A stretch of 64,000 nucleotides of DNA from Cinclus cinclus (Eukaryota > Chordata > Aves > Passeriformes > Cinclidae). The notes under the pieces were generated by a model. That model was not told the origin of the DNA and did not search any database. It saw only the letters and a list, made by a program, of their open reading frames with translations. The translations under genes were made by a program, and so were the position numbers. The DNA is taken from contig NC_085067.1 in assembly GCF_963662255.1 (NCBI RefSeq), forward strand, positions 5,112,428-5,176,427. The letters run 5' to 3'. Below, piece by piece: positions 22,766-34,537 of this stretch; the stretch's first letter is position 1, and the number at the start of each line of letters is the position of its first letter.

Positions 22766-22993
22766 GTGAGTTCAATGTGTGCTGTGCTCCTAGCTGGACA
22801 TCTTGGCTTTTGGCTGCAATCTTAAAAAAAAAATCTCAGTTTCTGCTCTAAATGTATAAGTTCCAGGCCAAAAAAAAAAAAAATACTACTTGGACTAAAA
22901 TACAGGCAGTGAATGTGTAAGAGCAGCTCTTTCTGCACTGTAGACAAAGAGATAAAGGTCTTGCTTCTGCCACAAATGTGTCAATTCCTCTGT

Positions 22994-23078
22994 GATATCA
23001 TGTGATGAAACTAACCCAAACTTGCTGGAATTACCGGCAGATTGTCTGGTGGTGAGCAAAAGGTTTTCTGATGATATC
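22994..23078 (+). ncRNA. SNORD65: SNORD65 (HBII-135) C/D-box snoRNA
   Basis: A 7-bp perfect terminal stem pairs gatatca (22994-23000) with tgatatc (23072-23078). C box GTGATGA (23002-23008), D box CTGA (23068-23071), D'-like CAGA (23038-23041), C'-like region near 23051. The internal element gctggaattacc is complementary to the universally conserved GGUAAUUCCAGC of 18S rRNA. The A five bases before the D' box faces the U of GGU, agreeing with the family's known 18S U627 methylation. It ends 66 nt before the SNHG29 acceptor at 23144. Confidence 0.93.
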
Positions 23079-23144
23079 TCCCTCGTTAACAAACCCATTA
23101 ACAGTGATTAAGGCTGGTTACCTGACAGTGCTCCTGTGTTCCAG

Positions 23145-23312
23145 GTGGTGCTGCTGGAAACTTCTCTGTGGCAGGAGGACTCCCAGCAAAACATCTGAGC
23201 TTGAGGATTTTGTGTAAACATTTTGCTGCCTGTTACAAAGTGGTAACAGTTAATGTGCTTTATTACCTGTACATTAAAGTAATTATTAAAATAAAAAAGT
23301 GTTCTGTCATTT
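23145..23312 (+). ncRNA. SNHG29: SNHG29 last exon
   Basis: Acceptor TGTGTTCCAG at 23135-23144. Ends after ATTAAA near 23273 and AATAAA at 23290-23295; cleavage point estimated. Confidence 0.6.
23290..23295 (+). terminator. SNHG29 poly(A) signal
   Basis: AATAAA about 145 bases into the last exon, followed within 40 bases by GU-rich text (gtgttctgtc). Confidence 0.6.
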
Positions 23313-26300
23313 TACTGCGTTGAGGAATGACTTTGCATTCTGCAGCACATTTTTAATAAACATACTGGGCAGTCTATAATTTGCTGTAGAAGAGTGAAGA
23401 TGTACCCAGATTGCAGAGTATTTCCTGCAGATATTGCCAGCAGGGTTTAGTGTGCTAATTAGGGTTTAAACAAGACACCAAGACTGTAATTACTGCAGAG
23501 ATCAGCCCTTAAATACTCTTGAAAGCCAGAGCAGCAAATGCAGCTGCATCTGTAGCTTGTTTGCAGCCTTGCTGTTTGTCATTTTGATCTCAGACTTGAA
23601 TTTAAAGTCTGCTGCAGAGGCAAAGTTCAAGAAACTTGGAGATGCTTAAATGATTCAAAGCCCAACGTTGGAGGCCAAAACTCCAGATTAGCTTAATTAT
23701 GTCAGTATAAACGGCAGGTTATAACACTTCAGTACTCCTAAACACCCAAATTGCTGGTGCTGAGCCTTCTGCCTGCTTGCTGTCAGCAAGTGGAAGATTT
23801 TAGGAGGTTTTTAGAATGTGCTTTTTGCACAGTTACAATTCATAGTTAAACAAATTCCTCATGAGCCTGTGGTCGCTCTGCCAAGGAGGGGATCACAGTG
23901 TTCACAGCTCCAGGTGGGAGAGCTTGGGATTGGTTTTAATTACCCTGTGGAGGTCAGGTGAAGAACTGAATCACTTCTAAATTCTTATTTTCTGACTGAA
24001 AAGTGCTGTGAGTTGGTGCTGCTCATTGTGGCATCACAGGGCAGTGTCCCTGTCCCTCCAAAAGCACAGGTGGCTGTACTCTCTGAGCTATGAATTGCAC
24101 AAAATGGAGAATTTCAAGAATTTCATTTAGTATTCAGAAAAGCGGGCTTAGTGTTTTTCAGAGAAATCTGGTTTTAAAATGTGCAGGTAAATTATTCTGG
24201 ATTTTTTTCCCCCCAGAATTGCTACTGTAATACATCCAGTGCTTAATGAAAACATTCAGCTTGGGTAATGGAGTAGGTACAACATGTTTGGAATTAATCA
24301 GTTGCTCTTTATCTGAAAGGATTTGGGCAGTATGAAGAACAGGTTACTCCACTGTTAAATTAAAGTTACACTCTGTTCCCAGTGTTTAAAGAAACAAAAC
24401 TATTTTTGCCTGATTTTAAGAGCTCGTGTCTTAGAACATGTTGACATTTCTTGTAACATGCGCTGGGAATAAAAATGGGTTTAAAAGCACAAGGAATCTG
24501 CCTTTTTTTAAATGTGAATCTGCAGACCGTGGAGGGAAAAGCAGCCCCATGCCCTCAGCAAACAGAAATAATCAGGAAATTATTTAATGAGCTGTTTAAT
24601 TTGCTCAGGGAAGGTTTGCTGCAACTTATTCTATAATTGTTACTTTCTAATGTTAGAATTCTCTTATTAAAACAGAGCAAAGTTGATCTGGGGAAAACTT
24701 AGATCCTGAATTTATCTGGGTTTATTGAGGGTGCAGTTGGTGGTATCTGTTGGAGGGAAGTATTCATGAGTTTCATTTTAGCATCATTTGTTTATTGTTC
24801 TAATCAAAACCACAGTTCCTCAGCAGGGATCCTCTAACAGGTTGGGTTTTGGCTGAGATTAATGAATGGAAAAATGTTATTTCTGTTAGAAAATGGTGCC
24901 TTTCAAACTAAACAAGTGTCCTCAACATTATACTGTGCTCTTCCAGGGGAGCACAGATAATTTCATGGTGCTTCAGAGGAGGGGAAATAAAACCATTCTG
25001 TTTTGATTACAGTTGGAGCACTTAAAACTTCATGTTGAGGAATAAACAGCAGACAAAAATCTGGTTTTAAAACACAATTATTTTGGATTTTGTAAAGGTT
25101 TAAAAGGAACAGTTGGCAGGAATCCCTCTGGCACTCAACAGCAGCCAACAACCCTGGATAAATCTAAAATAGATGAAAGATTAAAGCAGAAAGAAAGGAA
25201 ATATGCAGCAAAGCAAAGAATGGCCGAGTGCCAGCTTTTAGCAATAAGAGAGATGCCGTGTCTCAAATCACTGTTTAAGAGGAAACATGGAGATTATCCC
25301 CAAAAATCTGTGCTGTGGCTGTGGAGCTGATGGAGAGGGGCTGGAAATGAGGAGGAGGAGGAGAGGGATCGATGGGCAGAGCTGTGCCTCTCTGTAAATC
25401 ACAAGCTTCACACTCCACATAAATGCTGCTTCTCATCCTTACTTCTTGATTAGTATTGTAAAGCAATCATATCTACATCAGCAGGAGAATGATCACTCAT
25501 GCAAAGCCATAAATTACTGTAATTAACACATGCCAGCTATTTATTAATGGCAATGTAAAGAGCTCCCTCTTGGCTTGGTGGTTGCTGTTTCAGCCGAGGC
25601 AGTTTGAGCTGCATCTACTTCATTAGAAGGGAGGAGGGATATCCTGTGTATCTGAGCTTTTCAGAATGCAAGAAACCCTAAATATTGACATTTCACTCCT
25701 TCTCCCCCTCAGAGCAGGAGGAAGAGCCATTAATTTTCCAATTCTTCATTTCAGAGAAGTGAGGCCCAAAGGAGCTGCTGTTTTCCAGCAAGGAATAACA
25801 TCGGTGTCGTGCAAGAAAAGTGTCACAGATTTGTTTTCTCCCAGCTAAAAAATGGCAAATGCCTACTTCTAATTTCTGAGATACCACAGGCAGCAACTCT
25901 TGAGCTGCTCAGAGCAAAATCTCAAAATAACCAGGGAGGTTTTGGCCTTTCTCAGGCTCAGGATGTTTCTGGCACCCCCTGACCTTGTGCTGCCAGAGCT
26001 TGGGCACATTTAATGTGTTCCTGTAAAGAAGGACAAGGTTAATGCATCATTTAATGCTCTGCTAGTACAAACATTCCTCTTCTTTGTCACTTCATGTAAT
26101 TTAGTGCCTTAATTTTACGCTTGAAATCAGTTTCAGCCCAACTATTATGAACCAATCCTAAAACTGCTGAATGTGGTGAGGGTAGAACAGGTGGGATTTG
26201 ATTTAGGGCGTGCAAGGAGAGCTTATTTCAAGAACATTGAGCATATTCTGCTCCTGTGCTCTAATTCAAAGAGTGACATCTGTCATGTTTTACCTCCTGA

Positions 26301-29300
26301 CACTTAAGCCCACAAGATGGGGCAGTGACCAAGCTCAGAGCATTTGAAATAAAAGAGATTTTTGCAGCCTTGAAGATGCCTTGGGGAAACTTGCATTTAC
26401 TGCTGGTTCCTTCCCTGTTTCTAGTAAGATTTGCAACTTTCATTACTATTTACAGAATCCCCCACACGGTGAAAATGCCATCTTTAATTAGCTGTTAATT
26501 CATGTTTCTTAGCGTTGGACCAGCAAAGGGTCAGCTTTTGATGCTGTACAAACTTCCGGTCGTGGTCCCAGCCCCAAAGTGTTCCTGGTCTGAGTTTGAT
26601 GAGAAGCTAAAGGAAAATAAACTTACTTTATTTAATAAAAATAAAGGATTATTTGCCCTTCATTACCTTTCCCTCCCATGCAGCTCAGGACCTGCCAGCT
26701 GTGCCTGCTCTGGATGGATTTTGAGTCAATAAACATCCCCAGCCCAGCACCTGTGTGGAACTGAAACCTGAACAAAATGTAAATGAGAAAATCACTTAGT
26801 GGAGACTGATTTCAAATCCCTGCTGTTTCAATCAAATAGAGATGTTAGAAGTTTAATCTCCTATAATTAAGACTTTTGTTTGTTAGACTCTGTTAGGTTT
26901 TGCAAGTCAATACTGGGAGTTTTTCCCATAGCAGATTTTTTTTGTTGTTGTTTATTATGGTTTGTGGTAAAATCATTGCACAGCACAGCTGCAACAGGAA
27001 CTCTAAACAAATAATGATGTTTCTGAAGCTGCCTATGGCTTTCTGCTGGGCTCTCCTTGGTTTTCTTTATCATTTCAATTTATTTCCCAGATTTTTGATT
27101 TGCTTTCTTGCTTGTGCTTTCCCAGATCCTATAGGATAGTTACTTTAGGTTTGATTTTTTTTTTTTTGGCTTTTTGTGTATTCTGTGCACTTGCAAACTG
27201 CACCTAAAGGTTTGTTAGTGTTGGCTTTGGGTTTGTTGGGTGCTGTTATCACTGAATAATGGAATGAGGTTTAACAGCACATTAAAGACAAACTTGCAGC
27301 TAAGACTTGAGGTTATCAGCTATAATAAAAAATAATAAATTTTCCTGGATTGCTGAAACTTTATTAATAAACACCTGAGTCAAGGTAATAGTGGTACCAA
27401 TGGTAATTTGGTTATCAGCCCTTATCAGACAGCAAGTGCAGTGCTGGTGCTCAGGTGATCTGTGAGCTGTTTAATGCAGCTCACAACAACAGCAGCAGCT
27501 GAAATATCCAATATAAATGTTTTACATCTGTGCTTCCACCTGATAATCCTGCAGCAGTCTGCAGTGTTCCACATCCCCTCATTACAGATAAGAAACTGGA
27601 GCCTGGAGCCGTGCTGGGAGCAGGCAGAGGATTTGGTCAGTCACTGGATAAAGCAATTTTCCTGAACTGTGTCAAATCAGGTATTTTATTACCTTCAACC
27701 ATGGCAGTAAATAATAAACTCTTTGTGCTGACTGAAATCCAGGGGATACCTGCTGGGAAGATGATGGGAATTGTTTCAAAGCTGGGAGCTTTGAAATGCA
27801 CAGTGATGGGAAGCCCCTGCACCAAGGTACACACACTTTGAATTTAATTTAATTTAGTTTAATTTAATCTATCCAGTCACCTCCCCACCAGCCTGTTTGC
27901 TGCTGTGCTTTGGAAGAGGTGAAATAAAGCTTCAGCATCAGGGCCAGGCTGTTTGGAAATTCAAAACAGGAGCTGCATCAAGGGCAAGGGATTTCAAAGG
28001 TGCTGCTTTTATGCTTCAAAAAGGTCTTTGGAGATGACAGCAACAACGTGGTGTCACTTGGCAACAGGTCAGAGGCTGAAGCTGAGCCAAAGAAAGGGTT
28101 TCAGGGAGGAGAACAGGGCTGAAGAACCATCAGCATCACCAAAATGGTTTGAAGAATGGATGTGGCACCAGGCTGAGGGGCAGTTCTGGGCTGGTGGCTG
28201 CCCCTGCCCTGTAGGCTCAGCCCATTTTGGGGGTTGGCACAGAAAAAGGATAATGTTTGCATTTCAGCCCTGAGCTCTGCTGTTTCTGTGCCTGTGGTGG
28301 AGGGGAGCTCTGAACCTGCAGGAATGCACATCTTGGGAAAATCCTGAGCCTTGGAATTCATGATTTCACAAACAGGTAGGTACAGTGAAGATGAAACCAC
28401 AACGACAAAGGAATGGTGAAGTTCTCCTCTTAGAAAAAGTGATGTGTAAGTGCACACAGCCCCAAGCAGAGGGCCATTTATTTTGTATGTTTGAAGCCTG
28501 TCCACCTTTGGGATTTTCTGCCTGTTTCTCTCCATGCAGAATTCCCCAGCAGTGGAATACTTTAGGATCAGGAGTCAGATCCCTGGGGCAGCAGGTACCA
28601 GAAAGTGATTGATTCTTTCCTGCCTTATTTTTCATTTCTAGAAGAGCTGGAATTGCAGCTCTTACCTGGAGTGAGTTCCAAGCCAAGGAGCAGCTGCCAA
28701 AGGGAAGCTCATTCCTGTGCTTATGCAGCTGGATTTTCCACATCTGTTGTAGCCCAATATCCCATAGATTTCCATCCATGCCTGAGTCTCTGTATGTCTA
28801 TTCCAGGAATTTGGGCCTGTAGTAAGATGCTTTGAGGATTTAATTATGTTAAATTGTGTTGATTGTGTTTAGGATGGCTGTGAATGCTGCTTGCAAAATC
28901 CTAATCACAAAGCACCTCCCCAAAGCCTTGCCCTGACCCAGAGGAACTCTGGTTTTCCATGGAGAAGGACAGAGCTGACAGGGACAGCCAGGAATAAAAT
29001 GGTTTAACAGCACACACCTTGAAAATCCAGTGATAAATGCCCAGGCCAATCCTTCAGTGAGTTACATATTAGTATTTCTCTCCTCTTTGTAGACCTCAAA
29101 TCTATTTGTCCTTCCAGTAACAGCTCCCTGAGAGCTGCCACGTGCACCAGGCTCACTGAAGGCTGGGATTGCTCATCTCAGCCTGCTGGATGCAAACCAC
29201 CCCACAGGTTTATTTGCTCCTCAGACTGAGTTAATAAAAAAGCAAAGAAGAAAGATGGCCCAGAAACCACAGGATCAATAAGCTATTAGGACCTAAGAAA

Positions 29301-32300
29301 ATTCAGCAAACTGCACACATAATTAAAGGCTGTGGTGAACAGGTTGCATCTTTTCTGACTCTATTAAATCAGGTCTTCAGTTTTATGTAAAACCATCAGC
29401 TGAGCTGAAGGTAAAACCAGCTGTGTCCCTACATATTCACAGAGGGGGAGATAAAAAATGCACACCCAGAACTGCCAGAAGGGACTGTAGACAAAGCACC
29501 TCCAATTCCCCACCCCTCAGGGGTAATTGAGCCATGGGCTGATGGAGTTGTCACATTAAAAGATGACACTTTATTCCTCAATACCTTTCCTGCAGTGCCA
29601 GCTTGGGTTCCAGGATTCCTCCAGCGAGCAAAGCTCTTGTGTTCCTCCTTGAGAACAAACCCTGTGATAACAATCTATAGAAACACAGATCCCAGAATGG
29701 TTTGGGTTGGAGGGGACCTTAAAGCCCATCTCATTCCAACATTCTGCTGTGGGCAGGGACACCTCCCTCTAATCCAGGTTGTTTCAAGCCTTGTCCAGCC
29801 TGGGGATATCCATCCATTTATTCATGATAATGAATTAATATTTATGTTCATGTGCCTGGAGCTGGGAGGTGAGACTGGGGAGTGGCTGGAGGCAGTCAGA
29901 GCACTGTGAGGGGTGGCTCTGTCCATCAGAATTTCCTGTTACAGACATTTCATAGAGCTGAAAAGCTCCTCTCCTCGTGCTTTGTACAGCCTGCTGGTGG
30001 AAATCATCCCACAGGCAGAGAAAAACTCCACTGCCCTTGCTGTGGAGGGAAAGTGGGATCACAGGATGACATCCTTGTACCAGAGGGGTTGGCAGGAGAT
30101 GGAATCAGCTGCTCACCAAGGAACATTTCACTGCAGAGGCTGGGTCAGTTGTTTTTTACCCCTTTCTCCTGAGCTTTGATACCTGAATTCTGCTAATAAG
30201 GTCAATTAGTTTCCTTGGCAATAGCAGATCCCAGCTAATGGAGCTTTGTGTTTCTAGGACATGAGTGCTCCTGAGCATGAGCTCACAAACCTCCTCCTGC
30301 TGCTGAAACCAGGGCGGATGAACCACTGGGGAGCCCTGAAAGGCTTTTCCCCTCTCCAAAGGCAGTTTTAGTGGGATAATCCCCATGGTGTTCCCTTAGT
30401 CCTTTAGGTCACTCTTTGGCTCTCCCTCTGGGAGAGATTTGAGCAATTTTGGGTTGACATTTGCTGACTTCTGCCCCTGAGCAGCAGCAATGCTTTTGGC
30501 CTAAACATTTTGAGCTTCTGGACATCCCCAGCAATGTTTTTGTCTCCCTCTGCTCTGCCGCACGCTCCCTGACTGGGAGGGTGACTTTTCCTGGCCCTCT
30601 TTCCTGCTCCTGACCATCCTCTGGGACTATAACCCTCATTTTAAGTGAAAAACCACCTTCAGAACACAGCCAGCCTTGGTGCAATCCCTCCCCAGATCAG
30701 CCAGCTGGAAGGAGCTCTCTGGAGTGTGGCACCAGCCCTTTCATCCCTCTCTCATCCCTCTGTCATTCCCTGCCTGCTGTTTCCATTCCCCTCACTGTGG
30801 GCTCCTCAATCTGCACAGAATGATTTCCAATTACGTTTTTGTTGCTGAGGGCATAAATCTCCTCCCCAGACTGTTTTTCTTCATGCCGAGGCAGAGCTGT
30901 GGTGCTGGTGGAGAGAGAACCAACCAAGCCAGGCTGAGGCATTTTATGCTTTATTTATTTTATGGTGGCCCTTTCCCCCTCTCCTCGACAAGAAATGACC
31001 TCATTCTGCTTTAATATTCTAACAGCAGTGATTTTCAGTCCTTGAATCCTTCATCTAAGGCCAGTTAAAAGCTTCTGACCCAAAGCAGAAGCCCAGTGTA
31101 GCCCAGGGAACATTGATTATATGTGGAGTGAGCCCTGAGCTTGTTTTGATGTTGATGAGTTGGGAAGGGAAGTGTCTCACTCCGCTTTCTTTAAAAAAAA
31201 ACCAAACCCAACCAAACCCCACTCTGTGCTGAGCCCACAGGATCATCATTATCCTGAAGTGCACTAAGTGGATAATTGAACTAATTCACACTGTGAGGAA
31301 GGCACTGATGAGCCAAAGCTTTTATAACCAGCTCTCTCTACAACAGCTCTGGTTTTGTTTTTATTTTTTTTCCCTTTTTCCATGAAAGTAATTTGGTGCA
31401 TCCTCCAGCATGCACGGTTGTATTGATAAAAGGCCCTTTCTAGCTCTTTCTCTGCCTCAGAAGGGAGAAATCCTCACTGAGCACAGGGATATTGTCAGTA
31501 CCAGTGGAGCAGAGGTGGCTCAAGAAGTGCAACACCTGCACAGGGCAAAGGCTGTGGGATGTGGGATCTCCCTCTGGATATATTTAAATTATTTCTCCAT
31601 GGCCTGATGTGTTTCCCAGCAGGTGGAAGCTGAGCTGGAGGGGAAATGTGGCAGGAGCAGCCTCCTGGGTGGTTTTTGTCTGTCAGGGAATGGAGCAAAG
31701 CAGGAATAAAGGATGCAGAGCTTGATCTAAATGCAAAGTGCCTCTGGTTTGTGAATTTGTGAACTTGGGGGGTCCAGGCAGCTCCTAAAGCCCTGGTTCC
31801 TGTGCAAATGCTTAACAAGGAATAAAAACCTTGCAGCAAAGAGCTTGAGATTTAAATAATTTAAACGGGTAGAGGGGCTTCAGCTGTGCATGAGGAGGGG
31901 AAAGCCCAGTACTGAGGTACCTGGGTAGAAAGAGGAAATTGCTGCAGTTTTTTTTTTTTTCTTTTTTTTTCTTTTTTTTTCTTTAAAGAGAAATCTTGTT
32001 CTTGATTAAATCCCCCTATTTTTCCCCCCAGCTCCCTGGTCCCCATGGTTTATTGCTGGAACAGAAACCTTGCTGCAAATAAACAGCCTTTTTTCCTTCA
32101 GTGCATTAGTGTTGGAGATAAACACCCCGTGGAGCACTACCCCACTCTCAGCATTCTTTTCTCCCACATTGTTTTACACACTGGCAAGATTTAAAATGTA
32201 AAAGATTCTTTTATGATGCTTCTGTGTCCACCTTGTGCCCACCCTGAAGAATCCATCCCATAAACAGAGCTCTTTATTTCTCCAGCCCCCTGAAGAACCC

Positions 32301-32386
32301 AGACCAGCAGCTCTCAGCACTGCCTTGTCCTCTGTTTTTTTCCTGGGCATTCAGCCTGGGCAGAGAAAAAAGTTCAACTCTGTGTC
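23313..32386. other. Region between SNHG29 and LRRC75A 3' end
   Basis: About 9 kb with no exon-like reading frame that I can support. One CR1 fragment (29660-29830) and a T-rich stretch at 31951-31985. The rest is AT-moderate unique sequence that may include conserved non-coding elements, which need an alignment to see. Confidence 0.5.
29660..29830 (-). mobile_element. CR1 LINE fragment (3' end, reverse orientation)
   Basis: The text from 29694 (agaatggtttgggttggagg) through gaccttaaagcccatctcat and on to the gggcagggacacctccctct segment is the standard reverse-complemented CR1 3' region. Closer to consensus than the copy at 985. Confidence 0.92.
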
Positions 32387-32433
32387 TTTATTAAACATTA
32401 TCATTTATTTTGTTTATGGATAGCTCCTTTATT
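32387..32433 (-). terminator. Candidate LRRC75A poly(A) signal cluster
   Basis: Three minus-strand AATAAA hexamers (plus-strand TTTATT at 32387, 32404 and 32428) lie together. They are the first I find past the LRRC75A stop, giving a 3' UTR of about 1.5 kb. Position-based inference only. Confidence 0.4.
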
Positions 32434-33400
32434 TCAAACAGAAATATTCCATATTCACTGGAAAGTATTTTTTTTTTTCATGCCTGTTGGAAAGAGTTAG
32501 AATAAAAAAAAAAAGGAAAAAAGGCTTGGATACATGCAAATCATACTGAGTGTTGCCAAATGTATTAAAAGTAGAAGAGTTTTTTTTTCTAAGTTACCTT
32601 CTTGGAAATGGAGGACAACCAACCATTGGCAGCCTGAAGCCCTTCTAGATAAATGGGCAGTGCCAATGGGACCAAAAGTCTGTTTGCACCCAAAAAAAGC
32701 CAAGCTGGAGTCACTGCAGGGAGCTGCTCAGGGGAAGGGCTTGGGACAGAAAGGGGCTCAGGTCTGCTCCTTGGAACACGAAGGAGAGGAAGCTTTTCCC
32801 ACTTTCCTGCCCTCCCCCAGGGTTAGAATCCAATGAAATTCTGGTTCCAAAAAAGCCAAAGTGCACGTTCCAGCACTGCTGCTCTGGGGTGATCCATTTC
32901 CCATGAAAAATACAATAAACCCAAAACCCTCTCTTTGAAAAAAAAAAAACTGGAACATTTTAGAAAAAAATCACTTCTGGTCCAGAGGGCAACAGCCATG
33001 GCCAAGTGACCCCAAGGCTTTCTGGGGCTTTTAAACCCCAGCTGGCTGTGTGGCAGTGAGAGAGGGGATGAACCCCAGGGCTGTTGTACCTTTTTTAACC
33101 CTTCAGTGCCGTGGTCTCTTTTTGTCAGTGATGCTACTGATCCCTGACTCCAGGATTTATGTGTCCCTCCCAGAATGGATCAGATGCTCCCATTGAAAGC
33201 TCAGGAGTTTTTACATCTGGTAGGAAATTGGTTTTTACTGAATAAATCCTGGGCAGGCACAGGTGCCAGCCTGGTTTTGGTAAGGCTGGAGGGTGAGGGT
33301 GGTGTCCAGGCACATTGCAGGCTGGGATTTAACCCTGCCCCAGAAAACAAAGCTCTCCCTCTGGACAGGGCTCATAGTATTGAGAGGAACACCCCAGTAT

Positions 33401-33479
33401 TGTGTGTGAGCAGATTTTAGACCCCTGGTTTGTGCGTGAGCAGATTTTAGACCCCTGGTTTGTGCGTGAGCAGATTTTT
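33401..33479. repeat. 30-bp tandem repeat, about 2.6 copies
   Basis: The unit (gtgcgtgagcagatttt then agacccctggttt) is repeated with one change (tgtgtgag against tgtgcgtgag) inside the probable LRRC75A 3' UTR. Confidence 0.9.
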
Positions 33480-33954
33480 GTTGTGTCTCAGCAGCCACAG
33501 CTCTCGCCAGTGATTCCTGAAGTCAGGAGTGGGAAGGATTGAAGGTTTATCCCAGGCAGGTCCCTTTGGGGTAGCTGCTCTCTGTCCATCGTGTGGGGAG
33601 CAGCTGAGATCCAGCACTGAGGAAAGGGAGCTCTTTCCTGCACAGCCTGGGCACTTCCCTGCTCCCTTTTCCTGCCCTTCTGAGGTTTTGCAGCCCCTTG
33701 GAGATGCATTTCTGAGAGAGCCAAAAGCACAGCACACCACTAATGCTTCAAAACACCTGGCCAGCTTTTAGAAAATACAAACACTCGACGTGACCACTTT
33801 TACGTGTTCTTCGAGAAGAAAATCACTGACATTTGTGGCACAGGGGGAAGGCGGCAGCTGGGGCTCCTGGAGCATCCAGGAGTGGGAACAGACCCCCCCA
33901 GCTCTGAGGTTTTTAAGTCATCCTTGCTCAAGGTGCCCACCCAAGGGCTGGACA

Positions 33955-34537
33955 TCATGTCTGTGGCGTGGCACCTTGCTCTGAGCCAGGGAGCTCCCCG
34001 GCCTCGGCTGTTCCGTCTGTCTGCTCCCAGTCCGTGCTGCCAGCCTGGCCTGGCCCAGCCCTCAGGTCCTCCTGGCTGTCCCCCATCCCCTCCTGCCCCT
34101 CCAAATCGCTGACCTGACCCTCCCCAAACTCCAGGATGGTCGGCAAATTGCCCTGCTTGGGGCAGCGCCTCTTCAGGCTGACCAAGAAGGGTTGGGGCAA
34201 GGAGAAGATATCCACGTTGTTACCCAGATCGATCCAGGTGACGCTGGGGAACTTCTTGGGGTCCTTGAGGGTCTCGGTGAGGTCCCTGAGGATGGCCTTG
34301 GTGAGGCGGTTGCCATTGAGGGCCAGCGTGGTGAGACGGGGCAGGCAGCAGAGCGCGGGCAGCAGCTGCAGCAGCATCTCGTCCGTGAGCTCTGTGAAAC
34401 ACAGCTCCACCGTGTCGATGTGCTCCGAGCTGTGCTCCAGGTACGACGTGACCCTCTCCAGGTCCTTCAGGGTCAGCGGGATGCCTGACAAGTCCACGGT
34501 GTTGTCCTGGGGTTTCCCCATCAGCACGGCCTTCAGG
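33955..34537 (-). CDS. LRRC75A: LRRC75A last coding exon
   Basis: 583 nt. Acceptor CCCCGCAG (minus), a split Cys codon from the previous exon, then LKAVLMGKPQDNTVDLSGIP. LRR-type strands follow at ELCFTELTDEMLLQLLPAL and LPRLTTLALNGNRLT. Ends GSEQGATPQT and TGA (plus-strand tca at 33955-33957). GC-rich relative to the flanks. An in-frame ATG at codon 6 is internal, not a start. Confidence 0.96.

Larger units (their letters stand above)
21046..23312 (+). ncRNA. SNHG29: SNHG29 (LRRC75A-AS1) homologue, snoRNA host gene
   Basis: Identified by its cargo (SNORD49 and SNORD65, the snoRNAs hosted by human SNHG29) and by its place converging on LRRC75A. Proposed exons: 21046-21071 (TOP start CTTTTCGTCC), 21307-21366, 21919-21954, 22434-22494, 22656-22765 and 23145 to about 23312. 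Splice signals: donors GTGAGG, GTAAGT, GTATTT, GTCAGT and GTGAGT; acceptors CTTCAG, CCACAG, CTGCAG, TTTAG and TTCCAG. SNORD49 ends 113 nt, and SNORD65 66 nt, before the next acceptor; the latter fits the usual splicing-coupled spacing. AATAAA at 23290-23295 ends the gene. Exons are short and lack a long open frame, as expected for a 5'TOP host RNA degraded by NMD, but exons 2-3 carry a small Kozak ORF. Exon limits are from splice consensus only; exons 4 and 5 are the least certain. Confidence 0.85.
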
